64,000 nt of DNA, from the NCBI RefSeq assembly GCF_964355755.1, contig NC_092675.1:17497312-17561311 (forward strand), read 5' to 3'. The DNA is from Antedon mediterranea. Taxonomy: Eukaryota; Echinodermata; Crinoidea; Comatulida; Antedonidae. The stretch's first letter is position 1, and each line of letters opens with the position of its first letter. Shown one piece after another: positions 1 through 9,847 of the stretch. The position numbers were made by a program, and so were the translations under genes. The notes below the pieces were generated by a model. The model was given only the letters and a program-made list of their open reading frames with translations, ran no database searches and was not told the DNA's origin.

Positions 1-95
1 ATAAAAGCGAAAAGCTAAATCAAAACGTAAGTAAAACAGCCAGAAAAGTTAGCAGAGCTTTCGGGCAACACTAGCCCTTCATCAGTGCAAGTGAA
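1..95 (-). repeat. Inverted copy of a Penelope-tail-like repeat
   Basis: Read on the minus strand, this stretch nearly matches 15,848-15,945 read on the plus strand. Both contain CTGATGA, a GGGC/GCCC stem and GAAAG, the order of a hammerhead ribozyme core. One extra base lies between CTGATGA and the stem, and no stem I can be formed. It is probably a decayed terminal repeat of a Penelope-like element. The repeat may continue off the left edge. Confidence 0.6.
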
Positions 96-845
96 GGAAT
101 TTGGATAACGTCATAGTATAAAGCTGGCAAGTGCTGCCTGGGTGGACAGGCAGCAGCATAAAAATATATATATATACTGTATATATATTTTCCGGGGACA
201 TTTTAATTAGATTGGTTGATATTCAAGCCGGTGATCTGGCACTGTGATATTCAAGCCGGCGATCTGGTACTGAGCAGTCTCAACGTAACAAGTAAACTGA
301 AATTGCAGTTTCTCGAGAAATGCATGGTTATTTTAATTCGGCACCACTGTCTTAGGGAAATGATCAAGATCAGCTGATAAGAACATAACGCACTAATATT
401 AAATAGGCCAAAAAATACAAACAATTTGTAATGTTACCTTGTAGTTACCTAGACTTGTGTGCTATTTAAAAGAGGAATATTTATTTTTTATGCGTATCAA
501 GATATTTCTTTTGTGATTTTTTAATTAGTTTCATTTTGACATTTGTTCTCTGCTAAAGTTAATTAGATATTTATAGTCATGTTAAGAATAAAAATATCCT
601 CTTACACGACCATGAAAACGCGTAGTGACCGCGCAGAGTCACAACAAACCTCTTTGCTGTACCTGTTTGTCTGTATTTGTTGACTGCTGTACTATTTTGT
701 TGGCTGTATATTTTGTTTGCACCTGTTGGCTGTATCTTTAGGGTAGGTGTACCCGTTAGCAGTTACGACAACAAGAAACTACAGAAAAGAACTTGAAAAG
801 ACAAGCCCTGGACAAACATGCAAAACAGACAAAGAGGGCAAATGA

Positions 846-1545
846 CGCACCAGAAGTTACTGAGAAACGTCGTACTTCAAACAGATTGCAGATGCAACGT
901 CAGAGAGCAGAGATGCACCACCACAAGCTACCGAAAAACGGCGTGCATTAAATAAATTGAACATGCAACGTCACAGAACTGAAGAATCACCAGAAGCTAC
1001 CGAAAAACGGCGTGAATCAGTGAGATTGCAAAAACAAGTAAGCATAGCACAAGAGACTAAGCTGCTCAATCACGTCGTGATTCAATGAGATTTAATATTC
1101 AAAATAAAAGAAATATTGAAAGAAATCAACAAATTACTATTGATAAAAGTGCTGCTAATTTCTTTTCAAAAATATCTGAAGGACCAATTTATATTTGCTG
1201 CTCGTGTTATAGGCTCCATTACAGATCATCTGCTATTCAGATGAAGGCTGAAAAATATTCATCGACTGAAGATATAAAAAAAATCATGGTAGCAACAACT
1301 GAAGTGCAGACTCATGGCAAATCCTGGATATGCAGCACGTGTCACAGTGCTCTAAAGAAAGGAAACGTTCCGACGCAATCATGGATCAATGATTTGGAAT
1401 TAGATGATATACCCCTTGAACTGCAAGACCTGCGGCCATTGGAATCAAGTTTGATAAGCCAGCGTATCCCCTTTATGAAGTAAGTCGGACTAGAAGAGGC
1501 CAGAAAGCTATACATGGTAATGCTATCAACGTACCATCCAAGTTA
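846..1545 (+). pseudogene. Helentron N-terminal region: helical repeats and DUF6570-like cysteine domain
   Basis: From about 846 to 1,060 the sequence encodes two to three copies of a roughly 22-residue charged repeat containing ATEKRR and MQRxR, spread over more than one frame. An open frame at 1,085-1,483 follows, with CCSCYRLHY and ICSTCHSALKKG cysteine pairs and ending ESSLISQRIPFMK. This layout and these pairs are typical of the DUF6570 region that precedes Helitron-like Rep domains. Reading continues past the stop at 1,481 into a GNAINVPSKL segment near 1,520, where coding similarity ends at an inserted retroelement tail. The function of DUF6570 is unknown; zinc binding is plausible from the CxxC pairs. 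Confidence 0.65.
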
Positions 1546-1549
1546 ATCT

Positions 1550-2262
1550 GTGGGCCTTGTTTGGTTCCTTTGTAATTTGGTACCCCAGTATTTTTTAGAT
1601 ATGTATGTCACGAACTCCTTTTACGTATGTTTCCGAGCGGTTGAAAATACTTCAGGAACTCCCTTGTGACATAAGAGTAAACACACAAAATCCACAAAGT
1701 TGTAAATTAACTCAAAAACAAAGCTTTAATTTCAATCAACTTCAACTTTCAACAATCCAGTAAGCACTTTAAACAACAGCTTCACAATAACTTTACAATA
1801 TAATATTCAACCTCTAATCCAACCTCTAATCCAACAACCTTACAATAGTTTTACATCCCTTTATATACAAGATGTTCCTATCCTTCTAGATCATTCTTTA
1901 TACTTCTTATTCTATTGGAATAAAGTTTCTATTAATAGCATACTGGAATGTTCCTGATTGTTCTTATTAATTATACATGGTTTCTTAAATCAAAACATCT
2001 TATTCTAGAATGTTCTTGTAGATACTAAGTTACTGTATCTGTTAGGAATGGTAATTTATTACAATGTAATAAGTGAATGTTTTGAGGTTTTTTGTTCATG
2101 TATGTTTTCTAATTTCATGGTACGATATTTAATTTAAAGTAAATGTTAAATTAGATGTTTCTATTTTTATAGCAATTTTAACTAATTTTTATATATTTGT
2201 CTTTGACTGTCGTTTTGTAATATATTTTTATATACCGAATAAATGAATAAATAAATAAATTA
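1550..2262 (+). mobile_element. Retroelement 3' tail inserted in the Helentron
   Basis: Helentron coding similarity stops near 1,545 and resumes near 2,260 with YEYIRPKKVMEALRWLKHNN. The intervening 0.7 kb is AT-rich and non-coding. It ends in a (AATA)n run at about 2,238-2,262, as expected for the 3' end of a 5'-truncated CR1/L2-group LINE or its SINE partner in plus orientation. No reverse transcriptase sequence is visible, so the family is not resolved. Confidence 0.55.
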
Positions 2263-2415
2263 CATGTACGAGTACATTCGACCGAAGAAGGTGATGGAAG
2301 CACTTCGTTGGTTAAAACACAATAATCCTCTATATAAAGAAATTACAATCTGTCACGACTAGGAACACCAGTGGCAAAAAAACGATGCAGACTTATGGCA
2401 AGTAATTACTAAGCC

Positions 2416-3069
2416 ATGAATGAACAGACGGGAGAAAATCCCCACACTGTATTTTATAACTCTAGTAGCTGTGGTAACTCAAGTCCAGCCACAATTGAAA
2501 ACTTGCCTGAATGTTTATCTGTTAACAATGACTACTTGGTGTTGACACAATTAGCAAAGAGACACAATATGAAAATTCAAAACGTGCCTGCAGATGACAA
2601 TTGTTTTTTTCATGCAGTATCTATGTCTCTTCATGCAGCAGGAATACAGACTATTAGTGCCACAAAAATGCGGCAGATGCTAATACACTTCTTAGATACA
2701 ACAGACTTCCGCGAGGACTATATTTGTTTTTTACAGATTCCCACAAGTGTTTCCGACGATGAAATTTCTCTTGAAATGCTGACACTACAACAACATCAGC
2801 AGCTCGAGTATTATATCGAAGGCCTAAGAAATGGTGAATGGGCAGATAACCTAGCAGTCCAAGGTGTTGCTGACATGCTTAATATCAACATCAATGTGAT
2901 AAACACTATCACACCTGATTGGATGCATGATGTGCATCCTCGGCGATGTAGAAGTGACAGCACGATAACTATCGGTCTGATTGGAGAGCTGCACTATGTA
3001 GCACTGGAAAACGCTGACACAGATTTACACTTAGAACAAGAACAATCAGAACCTCTCAAGACAAGATAA
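2416..3069 (+). pseudogene. OTU-family cysteine protease domain of the Helentron
   Basis: This 217-codon open frame contains the OTU hallmarks. The nucleophile motif is PADDNCFFHAVS (Asp, then Cys, around residues 60-63). A GEWADNLAVQGVADML helix follows, and a late GELHYVALE block supplies the catalytic His. OTU enzymes cleave ubiquitin chains, and many Helentrons carry one between the N-terminal region and Rep; its role in transposition is not known. The domain looks intact here, but it is one segment of a larger broken polyprotein, so expression as a separate protein is unlikely. The upstream coding context at 2,260-2,400 is in another frame. Confidence 0.75.
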
Positions 3070-3250
3070 CGAACTGAAGATGAAAAAGATGAAATTAGTT
3101 TTGAACATAACACTAAATTACGAGGTATACCCTATGATACCCTCCTACAAGAAGAACAGTTTTTTGTTGACGAAGACAGCAACTTCTCTGTAGCCCCAGG
3201 AGAGAACCAAAAACCATGTGCTTTAGCTAAATGACAAACTGTTTAAAGAG

Positions 3251-4555
3251 ATGTCTAACCCCACAAAATATCCATTTGGACGTGGTGGGTTAAAAGAAAA
3301 ACGAGGAAAAACATTGACAACCAGGAAGTACTTTAATCCGAGACTTCTTCACAAGGATGGTCGTTTTGCTCAAGACATCGACTACCTTTTGGCTGCCCAA
3401 TATACAGTAGAGGCGAAACAAGTCAATGATAACCTTCAAATTTCTCTGAGACAAAGTCGTGGGAAAACATTTCAAAACCGAACATGTTGGCTTAATAAAA
3501 TGCACTGACACTGTACAAGCAATGATTCGTACAGATACAGCTTTTCTAAAGAACATTCGCGGATCTCCACCATACTGGAATTCTGTGATGCTAGACTTGC
3601 TAGCAATGGTTCGACAATTAGGCATACCAACGTGGTTTATAACACTTTCAGCAGCAGATATGAAGTGGCCTGAGGTTATTCAGAGCATTGCCTTTCAGTA
3701 CGGAAAAACTCTGACGCCTAATGATGTCAAAAGCATGTCATGAGAAGAAAAGTGCAAGTGGTTGCGTTGTAACCCAGTAACAGCAGCACGTCAATTCCAA
3801 CACCGCCTTGATATATTCTTTAAGGAATTTATAGGGGGAAAAGCTAATCCCATTGGTCAACTACAAGACTATAATATCTGTATCGAATTTAAAGCTCGTG
3901 GGTCCCCTCATGCGCATACAATGCTTTGGATAAAAGATGCCCCAAAACTAAAAATACTGATGAAGAAGTTGCCGCTTTTATTGATCAGTACCAGATGTGT
4001 GCCATACCAGATGAGAAAGAGTGTGAATTGAGAGAGTTAGTTCTCTGTGTACAAAAACATGTACACTCTTCTACTTGCAGAAAAAGTGGGTCTTGCAGGT
4101 GCAGGTTCAGGGTACAGAAAGTAATGGAAGAGAAAGAAATAGCAGAAAATATATCTCTTGAATGTCTGCTTCAAAAAGATGAAGTGTAATTGCATTGCTA
4201 TCAACATTATCTTCAGCTCATGAAGTCAAGGCAACAGGTTATATTGCAGCGTCAGTCTGCTCAGAGATGTATAAATCAATATAATCCAAAGATCTTGCAG
4301 ACATGGCAAGCAAACATGGACTTACAGTTTATAACAGATCCATACTCTTGCATAAAATATATCACTAGTTACATGATGAAAAGTGAAAAGGCCATGAGTG
4401 AATTGCTTAGAAACGTTGCAGAAGAATGCAGAGGTGAAGATATTAGGGCCAAGCTAAAAATGGTTGGATCTGCTTTTCTCAATAATCGAAAAGTTAGTGC
4501 CCAGGAGGCTGCATATAGGCTGCTGTCGCTACCCTTGAAAAAAGCAAGCAGAAAG
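3251..4555 (+). pseudogene. Helitron_like_N / HUH Rep nuclease, frameshifted
   Basis: Four overlapping frames give a degraded Rep. They are 3,251-3,508 (NPTKYPFGRGGLKEKRG), 3,459-3,743 (GSPPYWNSVMLDLLAMVRQLG then WFITLSAADMKWPE), 3,762-4,031 (CNPVTAARQFQHR then FKARGSPHAHTMLWI) and 4,190-4,606. HAH in SPHAHTMLW is the metal-binding HUH motif. YSCIKYITSYMMK near 4,350 carries the candidate catalytic tyrosines. Such Reps nick and join single strands in rolling-circle transposition. At least three frameshifts separate the blocks, so no active enzyme is encoded. Confidence 0.8.
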
Positions 4556-4833
4556 GTATTTGAATTTGAATTTTTTTATTTGGTAATCCAAAGTTTAAAA
4601 CAATAATATATAATACAATTGCACTGATAAACAGGCCTTGATTGATTACGAGGAATGCCAAGAAAAGTTAAAAACTTATTTCCACTTGGGTCACATAACA
4701 ATGAACTGATAAAAAGTACACAAACATTACAAAAAAAAAACATCTTACATTTATAGAATCCTAAAACAATAGTATAGTATATAAAAGTTAAAAATTACAA
4801 TTTATCTTACAATTATTTATTCTGAATTTACAG
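4556..4833 (+). other. Intron-like AT-rich insertion in the Helentron coding region
   Basis: Coding similarity breaks after KKASRKV and resumes at a VVFVNTAPKEKR-like segment. The gap starts with GTATTT and ends with TTTACAG, so it has GT-AG borders and could be an intron of the element. The resumed frame is itself shifted by five bases at 4,846-4,850. An unrelated insertion is an equally good explanation. Confidence 0.4.
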
Positions 4834-6990
4834 GTAGTGTTTGTATTGTCAATACTGCCCCAAAGGAGAAACGAATTTGCCTACTAAAGCCAAATAGTAT
4901 CCTGCAAAATATGAATGATGATGATGATGAGAATATTTTTTGCACATCCATGATTGACAGATACGTCGCCCGTCCAAATGAACTAGAAAATATGTCCATG
5001 GCCGAGTTTGCAGCTACATACACTACATCTATCAGAGGTGGTTCAGACGAAGCAGCTAATGATATTACAGATATTTTTGATGTTAGTGATATCAACAAAG
5101 CTGGGACTCGCAATGTATATGATAAATGTAGTTATCCCTCAATAATCACATTAAAACACAGTCTAGGACACATGAGTAAGCGCAAAAGGCACTGTGTCAT
5201 TAGGTTCCACAAAGGAAAGTCAGAAGGTGAAGAAAAGTACAGAAACCTGCTTATGTTGTATTTTCCTTGGCGCAATGAAGATGTCGATTTGAAGGTCGAT
5301 TTTTCCTCATTCAAAGAACATTTTATGCATGTGAAGGATATCATCCATAAAAATGAGAATACTGAAGCGATAGACAGAGCCTTTGATGACCTGCAGCAGA
5401 ATAGGCCTTCAGAAGATATTTGGGATGTTGTTTCAACCAAAATTCGGTATCAGCAAGCTGAACAGGAAGACGAAGGAGTAGTTCAAGAAAGACATGTGCC
5501 AGAAAACAGCCAAAATGTAAATATTGACCTGGATGAAAGACCCACCACTTCAAATAGGTCCGAACTTCATGCACGCTTTTCAGCTGAACTTGGTGAGGTT
5601 CTGATGAACCCTCAAGAAAACAGAGCTATGATGAGATCATTAAACACGAAGCAGATGGAATTTATGACGTTTCATCGAAAGTGGTGTAAAGACGTTGTTT
5701 TTTCACTGAAATAGACAAGCCTACTCCAAAATACAGAATATTCCTAAGTGGACCTGGTGGAGTAGGAAAAAGCCACATTATAAAACTGGTTCATTATGAA
5801 ACAATGAAGCTATTAAAACCTCTATCAGGACATTTTGAGTCCGATGAACTTCCAGTTTTGTTAACTGCATTCACTGGAATAGAAGGGTTGACGCTGCACT
5901 CGGCTTTCAACTTTTCTTGTGGCCTCAATAGCAGAAAAGAATACCACCCAGCCAGTAGTGAGAAGCTCAGCACATTGCGGTCCAGGTTAGGAAAGTTAAA
6001 CACATTCACCGTCATTTAAAAGACATTACTGGAACACCAGACCTAGAATCGCGGTTTGGAGGCTTAAGTATTCTGGCTGTTGGAGGTTTATTTCAACTTC
6101 AACCAATTGGTCAAAGCCATGTGTTTCCTTCAGATACCTATGCCAGGCTCCATGGCTCTCTGTGGAAGGAAAACTTTCACCTAATGGAACTGACAGAAAG
6201 CATGCGCCAAGTGAAGATCAAGTGTTCGCACAGCTACTGATGCGAGTCAGAACAGCCAGCTGCTCACAAGAAGATATAAAGTTGTTAAAATCTAGGTTAG
6301 TGTCAAAGTCAGATGCATCATATCCAGCCACAGCTCTTCATGTCTTTAAAACAAACAAAGAAGTCGATGAACACAACCAAGACCATTTAAAAAACTCCCA
6401 ACTCAGGTGTTTTATATTCAAGCTATCGACAAGAAGAAAGATGTACACACTGGTCTAATCGATGTTGTTATATCAGTCAAGCCATCAGACACTGGAGGCG
6501 AGAGGTTGTATCTGTGTTGCTGTAGGAGCAAAAGTGATGGTGACCCTTAACATCAATGTATCTGATGGTCTGGCGAATGGAGTCTGTGGCACTGTTGTTG
6601 GCATTGAAACAACAGGGGAAACTGTTAATGTGATACTGGTGAAATTTGACAGAGAGCGTATTGGAAAACAAGCCATTGCTGACAGTCAGTACAAGAACAC
6701 GTATCCAAGAGGTACAATTTCTGGCTGGCAGAAGCAGACGATCAGTAGAAGCTAAACGTACTCAATTCCCTCTTTCGCTAGCTTGGGGATGCACTATCCA
6801 TAAAGTTCAAGGAAAAACCTTAAACAAGATCGTTGTATCCATGTCAGGTAAGAGCCGTTTATGCCTGGCCAAGCTTATGTCGCACTCAGCAGAGTCAAGA
6901 CATTACAAGATGTATATCTTGGATTTGATGCAAGTGCCATTCGGGTCAATCTAGCAGTGCTTGAAGAAATGGATCGTCTTAGAAGCAATC
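4834..6990 (+). pseudogene. PIF1-type helicase of the Helentron, Walker B deleted
   Basis: A 5' open frame (4,911-5,714) encodes the linker DENIFCTSMIDRYVARP through HVKDIIHKNE. The helicase core follows in pieces. Walker A is LSGPGGVGKSHII at about 5,740. Then come LLTAFTGIEGLTLHSAF, RHLKDITGTPDLESRFGG, LAVGGLFQLQPIGQSHVF, LAWGCTIHKVQGKTL at about 6,785 and AYVALSRVKTLQDVYL at about 6,880. Between RSRLGKL and HIHRHLKD the Walker B block (normally a DEISM-like motif) is absent, and the usual GD of the next motif reads GG. Several frameshifts and stops occur as well. The intact family protein unwinds DNA during rolling-circle transposition; this copy cannot. Confidence 0.82.
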
Positions 6991-7681
6991 TGGTGGAAAA
7001 CACTGAGCTTCATTCTACTCAAGTTGCTCTTCAATCTATCTTAAAGATCCGACTTCTTAATATACGATCCTACCTAGAACATTTTGAAGATTTGAAATCC
7101 GATCATATGGTTTTTCCAACTGATGTGTTCTGTTGTGTAGAGACATTTCTGAAAAATGGACATAACCTTAATGACAGTCAACATATACTTCCAGACGCAA
7201 TGTGCTTCAGAGCTGACAGACCTTCTACACAGGGACGAGGAGGTGGTGTGATGACATTAGCTGTTCGGAATGTTGCACCTTTCGAACTTAAATTATCTGC
7301 AAAACGGTTTGAATATACAGCTATATCTATTTCCAAAGCTTCTACATATGTCAACCTAATTACTGTTTACAGGCCGCCATCATGAGTCCTGTAACATTTA
7401 CCAAGCTCCAGGACCTAATTAGGACACTCCAAAAAGACATCCTAACTGTCATTCTGGGAGACTTCAATTTTGATCTTGTGAACAATTCAAATCATTCCAT
7501 TTTACAAGTTATGAATCAGTTGGGGTTTTACCGGCATGTTATTGTTAAAACACCACCAACAGACTACGGCTCCCTTTTAGATCACGTCTACGTCAACCAA
7601 GAAGAATGTGTTTCTGTTCAGATTATAGACACATACTAATCTGACCATGACATGGTGTGCGTTACCTTGAACTTAAGTAGG
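6990..7681 (+). pseudogene. Apurinic-like endonuclease domain of the Helentron
   Basis: After the helicase, the frame continues through LLNIRSYLEHFEDLKSDH and VFCCVETFLKNG. GRGGGVMTLAVRN, TVYRPPS, VILGDFNFDL, YGSLLDHVYVN and, after an in-frame TAA at about 7,637, SDHDMVCVTL follow. These are the order and key residues (N, E, R-P-P, GDFN, SDH) of exonuclease-endonuclease-phosphatase family endonucleases, also found in non-LTR elements. Fusion of this domain behind the helicase defines Helentrons and separates them from plain Helitrons. A frame break lies at 7,381, and AATAAA at about 7,770 could be the element's polyadenylation signal. Confidence 0.8.
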
Positions 7682-8039
7682 TTTCAATTAAAGTAATTGA
7701 AAGCCATCGTTTATTTTACTACGGTATCTCATCATTTTTGTTAAAGTAAGGACTACTGTAATGTCTACTTGAAATAAACAAAACTTACTTTAACACTGTT
7801 TGCACTTGGTCTTTTATTTATATATAATATTTTTTCTGGGGACATTTTATGTAGGGGAATTTTACAGTAGGCGGAGGTTTGTACTCAGTACCCTCTAGTT
7901 TTTCATGTTTTTGGAAAAACCAACATATAAAGGAAAAGGTTAAAACACTCTCCACATTTTTAAAATACACTTATTTACTTTAAATTCATTTAGCTTCCTT
8001 AGTATCTCCCTCTATAGTTTCCCTTTTTTTTATTAATAT

Positions 8040-9260
8040 ATCGGTATTTAATCCCCAGCTGAGATTGTCTTCAAATATAGTACTCAATCTCAACTGGTTC
8101 GTTATTTAATATAGTGACCTCATGGCTGTGTCTTTCACATCGAAAATCGATAATCATTTACTTTGTCTTAGAAACATTCAGATTTAAATACGAGTCATCA
8201 CAAAAATTATTAAAATTAATATTATTTCCCTTCTTAAAAAAGTGTAAGTAAAACAGAATCGTCTGCAAATTTAACAATAAAGCTATTTTCCTGCGTACTA
8301 CGGCAATCGTCGGTATATGAAATATAAAGGAATGGGTATAAGACACAGCCCTTAAGCATGGAGGTACCTCCATGCCTTAAGTGAACCTGTATTTGTAACA
8401 TACCACTTAGAATATCTATTCTTAACTAAAACTCGCAGACACCTATTTGTTAAAAAATCTAAAATTATTAATATTAAATCATCTTGTAGATTAAAATTTG
8501 TTTTTAGTTTCCTGGCCAGTACATGTGTGGCTGCATTGTATTAAATGCAGACGAAAATCGACAAAGAGTATTCTGGTATGAAAGCAGGTAACTCAGGATG
8601 CTTATGAATAGTATTTAATAAAAACAGTTTGGCAACTTCAACACCTCTTCCAGTCCTATACGCCAATTGTAAGGGATCAAGCATTGGTTCTAAGGTTGAA
8701 GATATAAATGCTTTGATTATCCATTCAAAAATCTTCCTGACTAGAGATGTAAGAGCAACTGGTCTTAATCGTTAGTTGCTTAGTACTATTGTTTTTGGGT
8801 ACTGGAATTATACAGTAGTGGATTTTTTCCATAGTTTCGGTATCATGCATAACATTTGCGAGGACTGGAAGAGGTGTTGAAGAACACCACATAGTTTCAC
8901 CCGCAACCTCATAACTTTTATTTAATTTAATTACTGTAAAAACGTTTTTTTTCAATATTAATCTTTCTATTTGTATTATTTATAATATTATTTTGTGGAA
9001 CTTGGTCTCGTCTTATTTCATTTAACACCTGATTTTTAAATCTTGAATAAAAATCGCATCAGGTAACGAGTTATCAATATGTATTTCTTGCTTAACTCTA
9101 TATTTAGAATGTATAGAAGCCATATGTTGTATACCTTGCCAAGCATTTCTTAAGCTCCCGTTTCCAAAAGGTTGCTTCTATTTTACTCCTATTTTACTCC
9201 TATAATTTACTTTAGCTACGCGAATGGCACGTCTCACTTCCCTGTTCATTAATTTTTACA
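8040..9260 (-). mobile_element. Old LINE reverse transcriptase relic
   Basis: Minus-strand conceptual reading in shifting frames gives LNREVRRAIRVAKVNYRSKI, then RPVALTSLVRKIFEWIIK, LDPLQLAYRTGRGVE, LARKLKTNFNLQDDLI, TNTGS..GCVLYPFLY and KFADDS. These follow the order of reverse transcriptase motifs up to the FADD active site. Many stops and indels show it is ancient. The phrase RPVALTS...DPLQ.AYR is typical of several fish and invertebrate LINEs, but I cannot fix the clade. Confidence 0.7.
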
Positions 9261-9269
9261 GTGAAAATG

Positions 9270-9640
9270 ATCATACCTAATACAAACTATTATGTTTTAA
9301 TTTAATATTGGTCTTGTGATTTTAATTGCTTTTCTGTACTTTAGTAGAGAAGCATTGTGCTTTCAATGTACCTAGATAAGTATGCATTATTTTCTATGTA
9401 AGAATCACAAGATAGTTTACATACCCCAATTAGTAACTAACCTGCTTACACCCGCTAAAATAACCACATTATATTGAACCTGTGTAAAATGAAGCTCATT
9501 TCGTTCAGCAGCCATGTTACAGGTACAGTATACTTATGAATGACTAGGTCATAGCTTCCTATATAATTATGAACATTTCTTCTACCTCGGAAAAAGAATT
9601 GCGAAACCTGAACAAAGTGAATTTGATTAGTTATTTTTTA
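9270..9640. other. Intergenic, no recognisable feature
   Basis: AT-rich sequence between the old reverse transcriptase relic and the 3' tail of the younger LINE. I see no coding similarity, no inverted repeat and no simple repeat of note. Confidence 0.5.
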
Positions 9641-9847
9641 TAATTAGTTAGTTTATTTATTTATTTATTTCGTTTTCTTTCAGTAGGGTAGCCCTCTCAG
9701 TAATAAAATAAAACTGCTCTTCCGAGGGGCCCTACGGCACATTTAAACAAAATTTGAAAACAACTTAAACTAAACTTAAACTAAAACTTAAACTAAAACT
9801 AAACTTCAATGCATGTTCTCATTATTATTATAACTTTTATACCATAT

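Larger units (their letters stand above)
640..7893 (+). mobile_element. Degenerate Helentron (rolling-circle transposon with OTU, Rep, helicase, endonuclease)
   Basis: Plus-strand fragments occur in the order known for Helentrons: an N-terminal repeat plus DUF6570-like region, an OTU cysteine protease, a HUH Rep nuclease, a PIF1-type helicase, and an apurinic-like endonuclease. The reading frame is broken many times, the Walker B segment is missing, and a retroelement tail interrupts the N-terminal part, so this copy is dead. A short direct repeat, CGGGGACATTTTA-like, lies near both ends (about 190 and 7,842). At the right edge, the small hairpin GTACTCAGTAC is followed by CTAGT, resembling a Helitron 3' terminus. 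The exact ends are inferred. Confidence 0.8.

Noticed and set aside
4911-5714. Independent 267-aa host protein
   Set aside because: Its sequence matches the Rep-helicase linker expected at this position in a Helentron.
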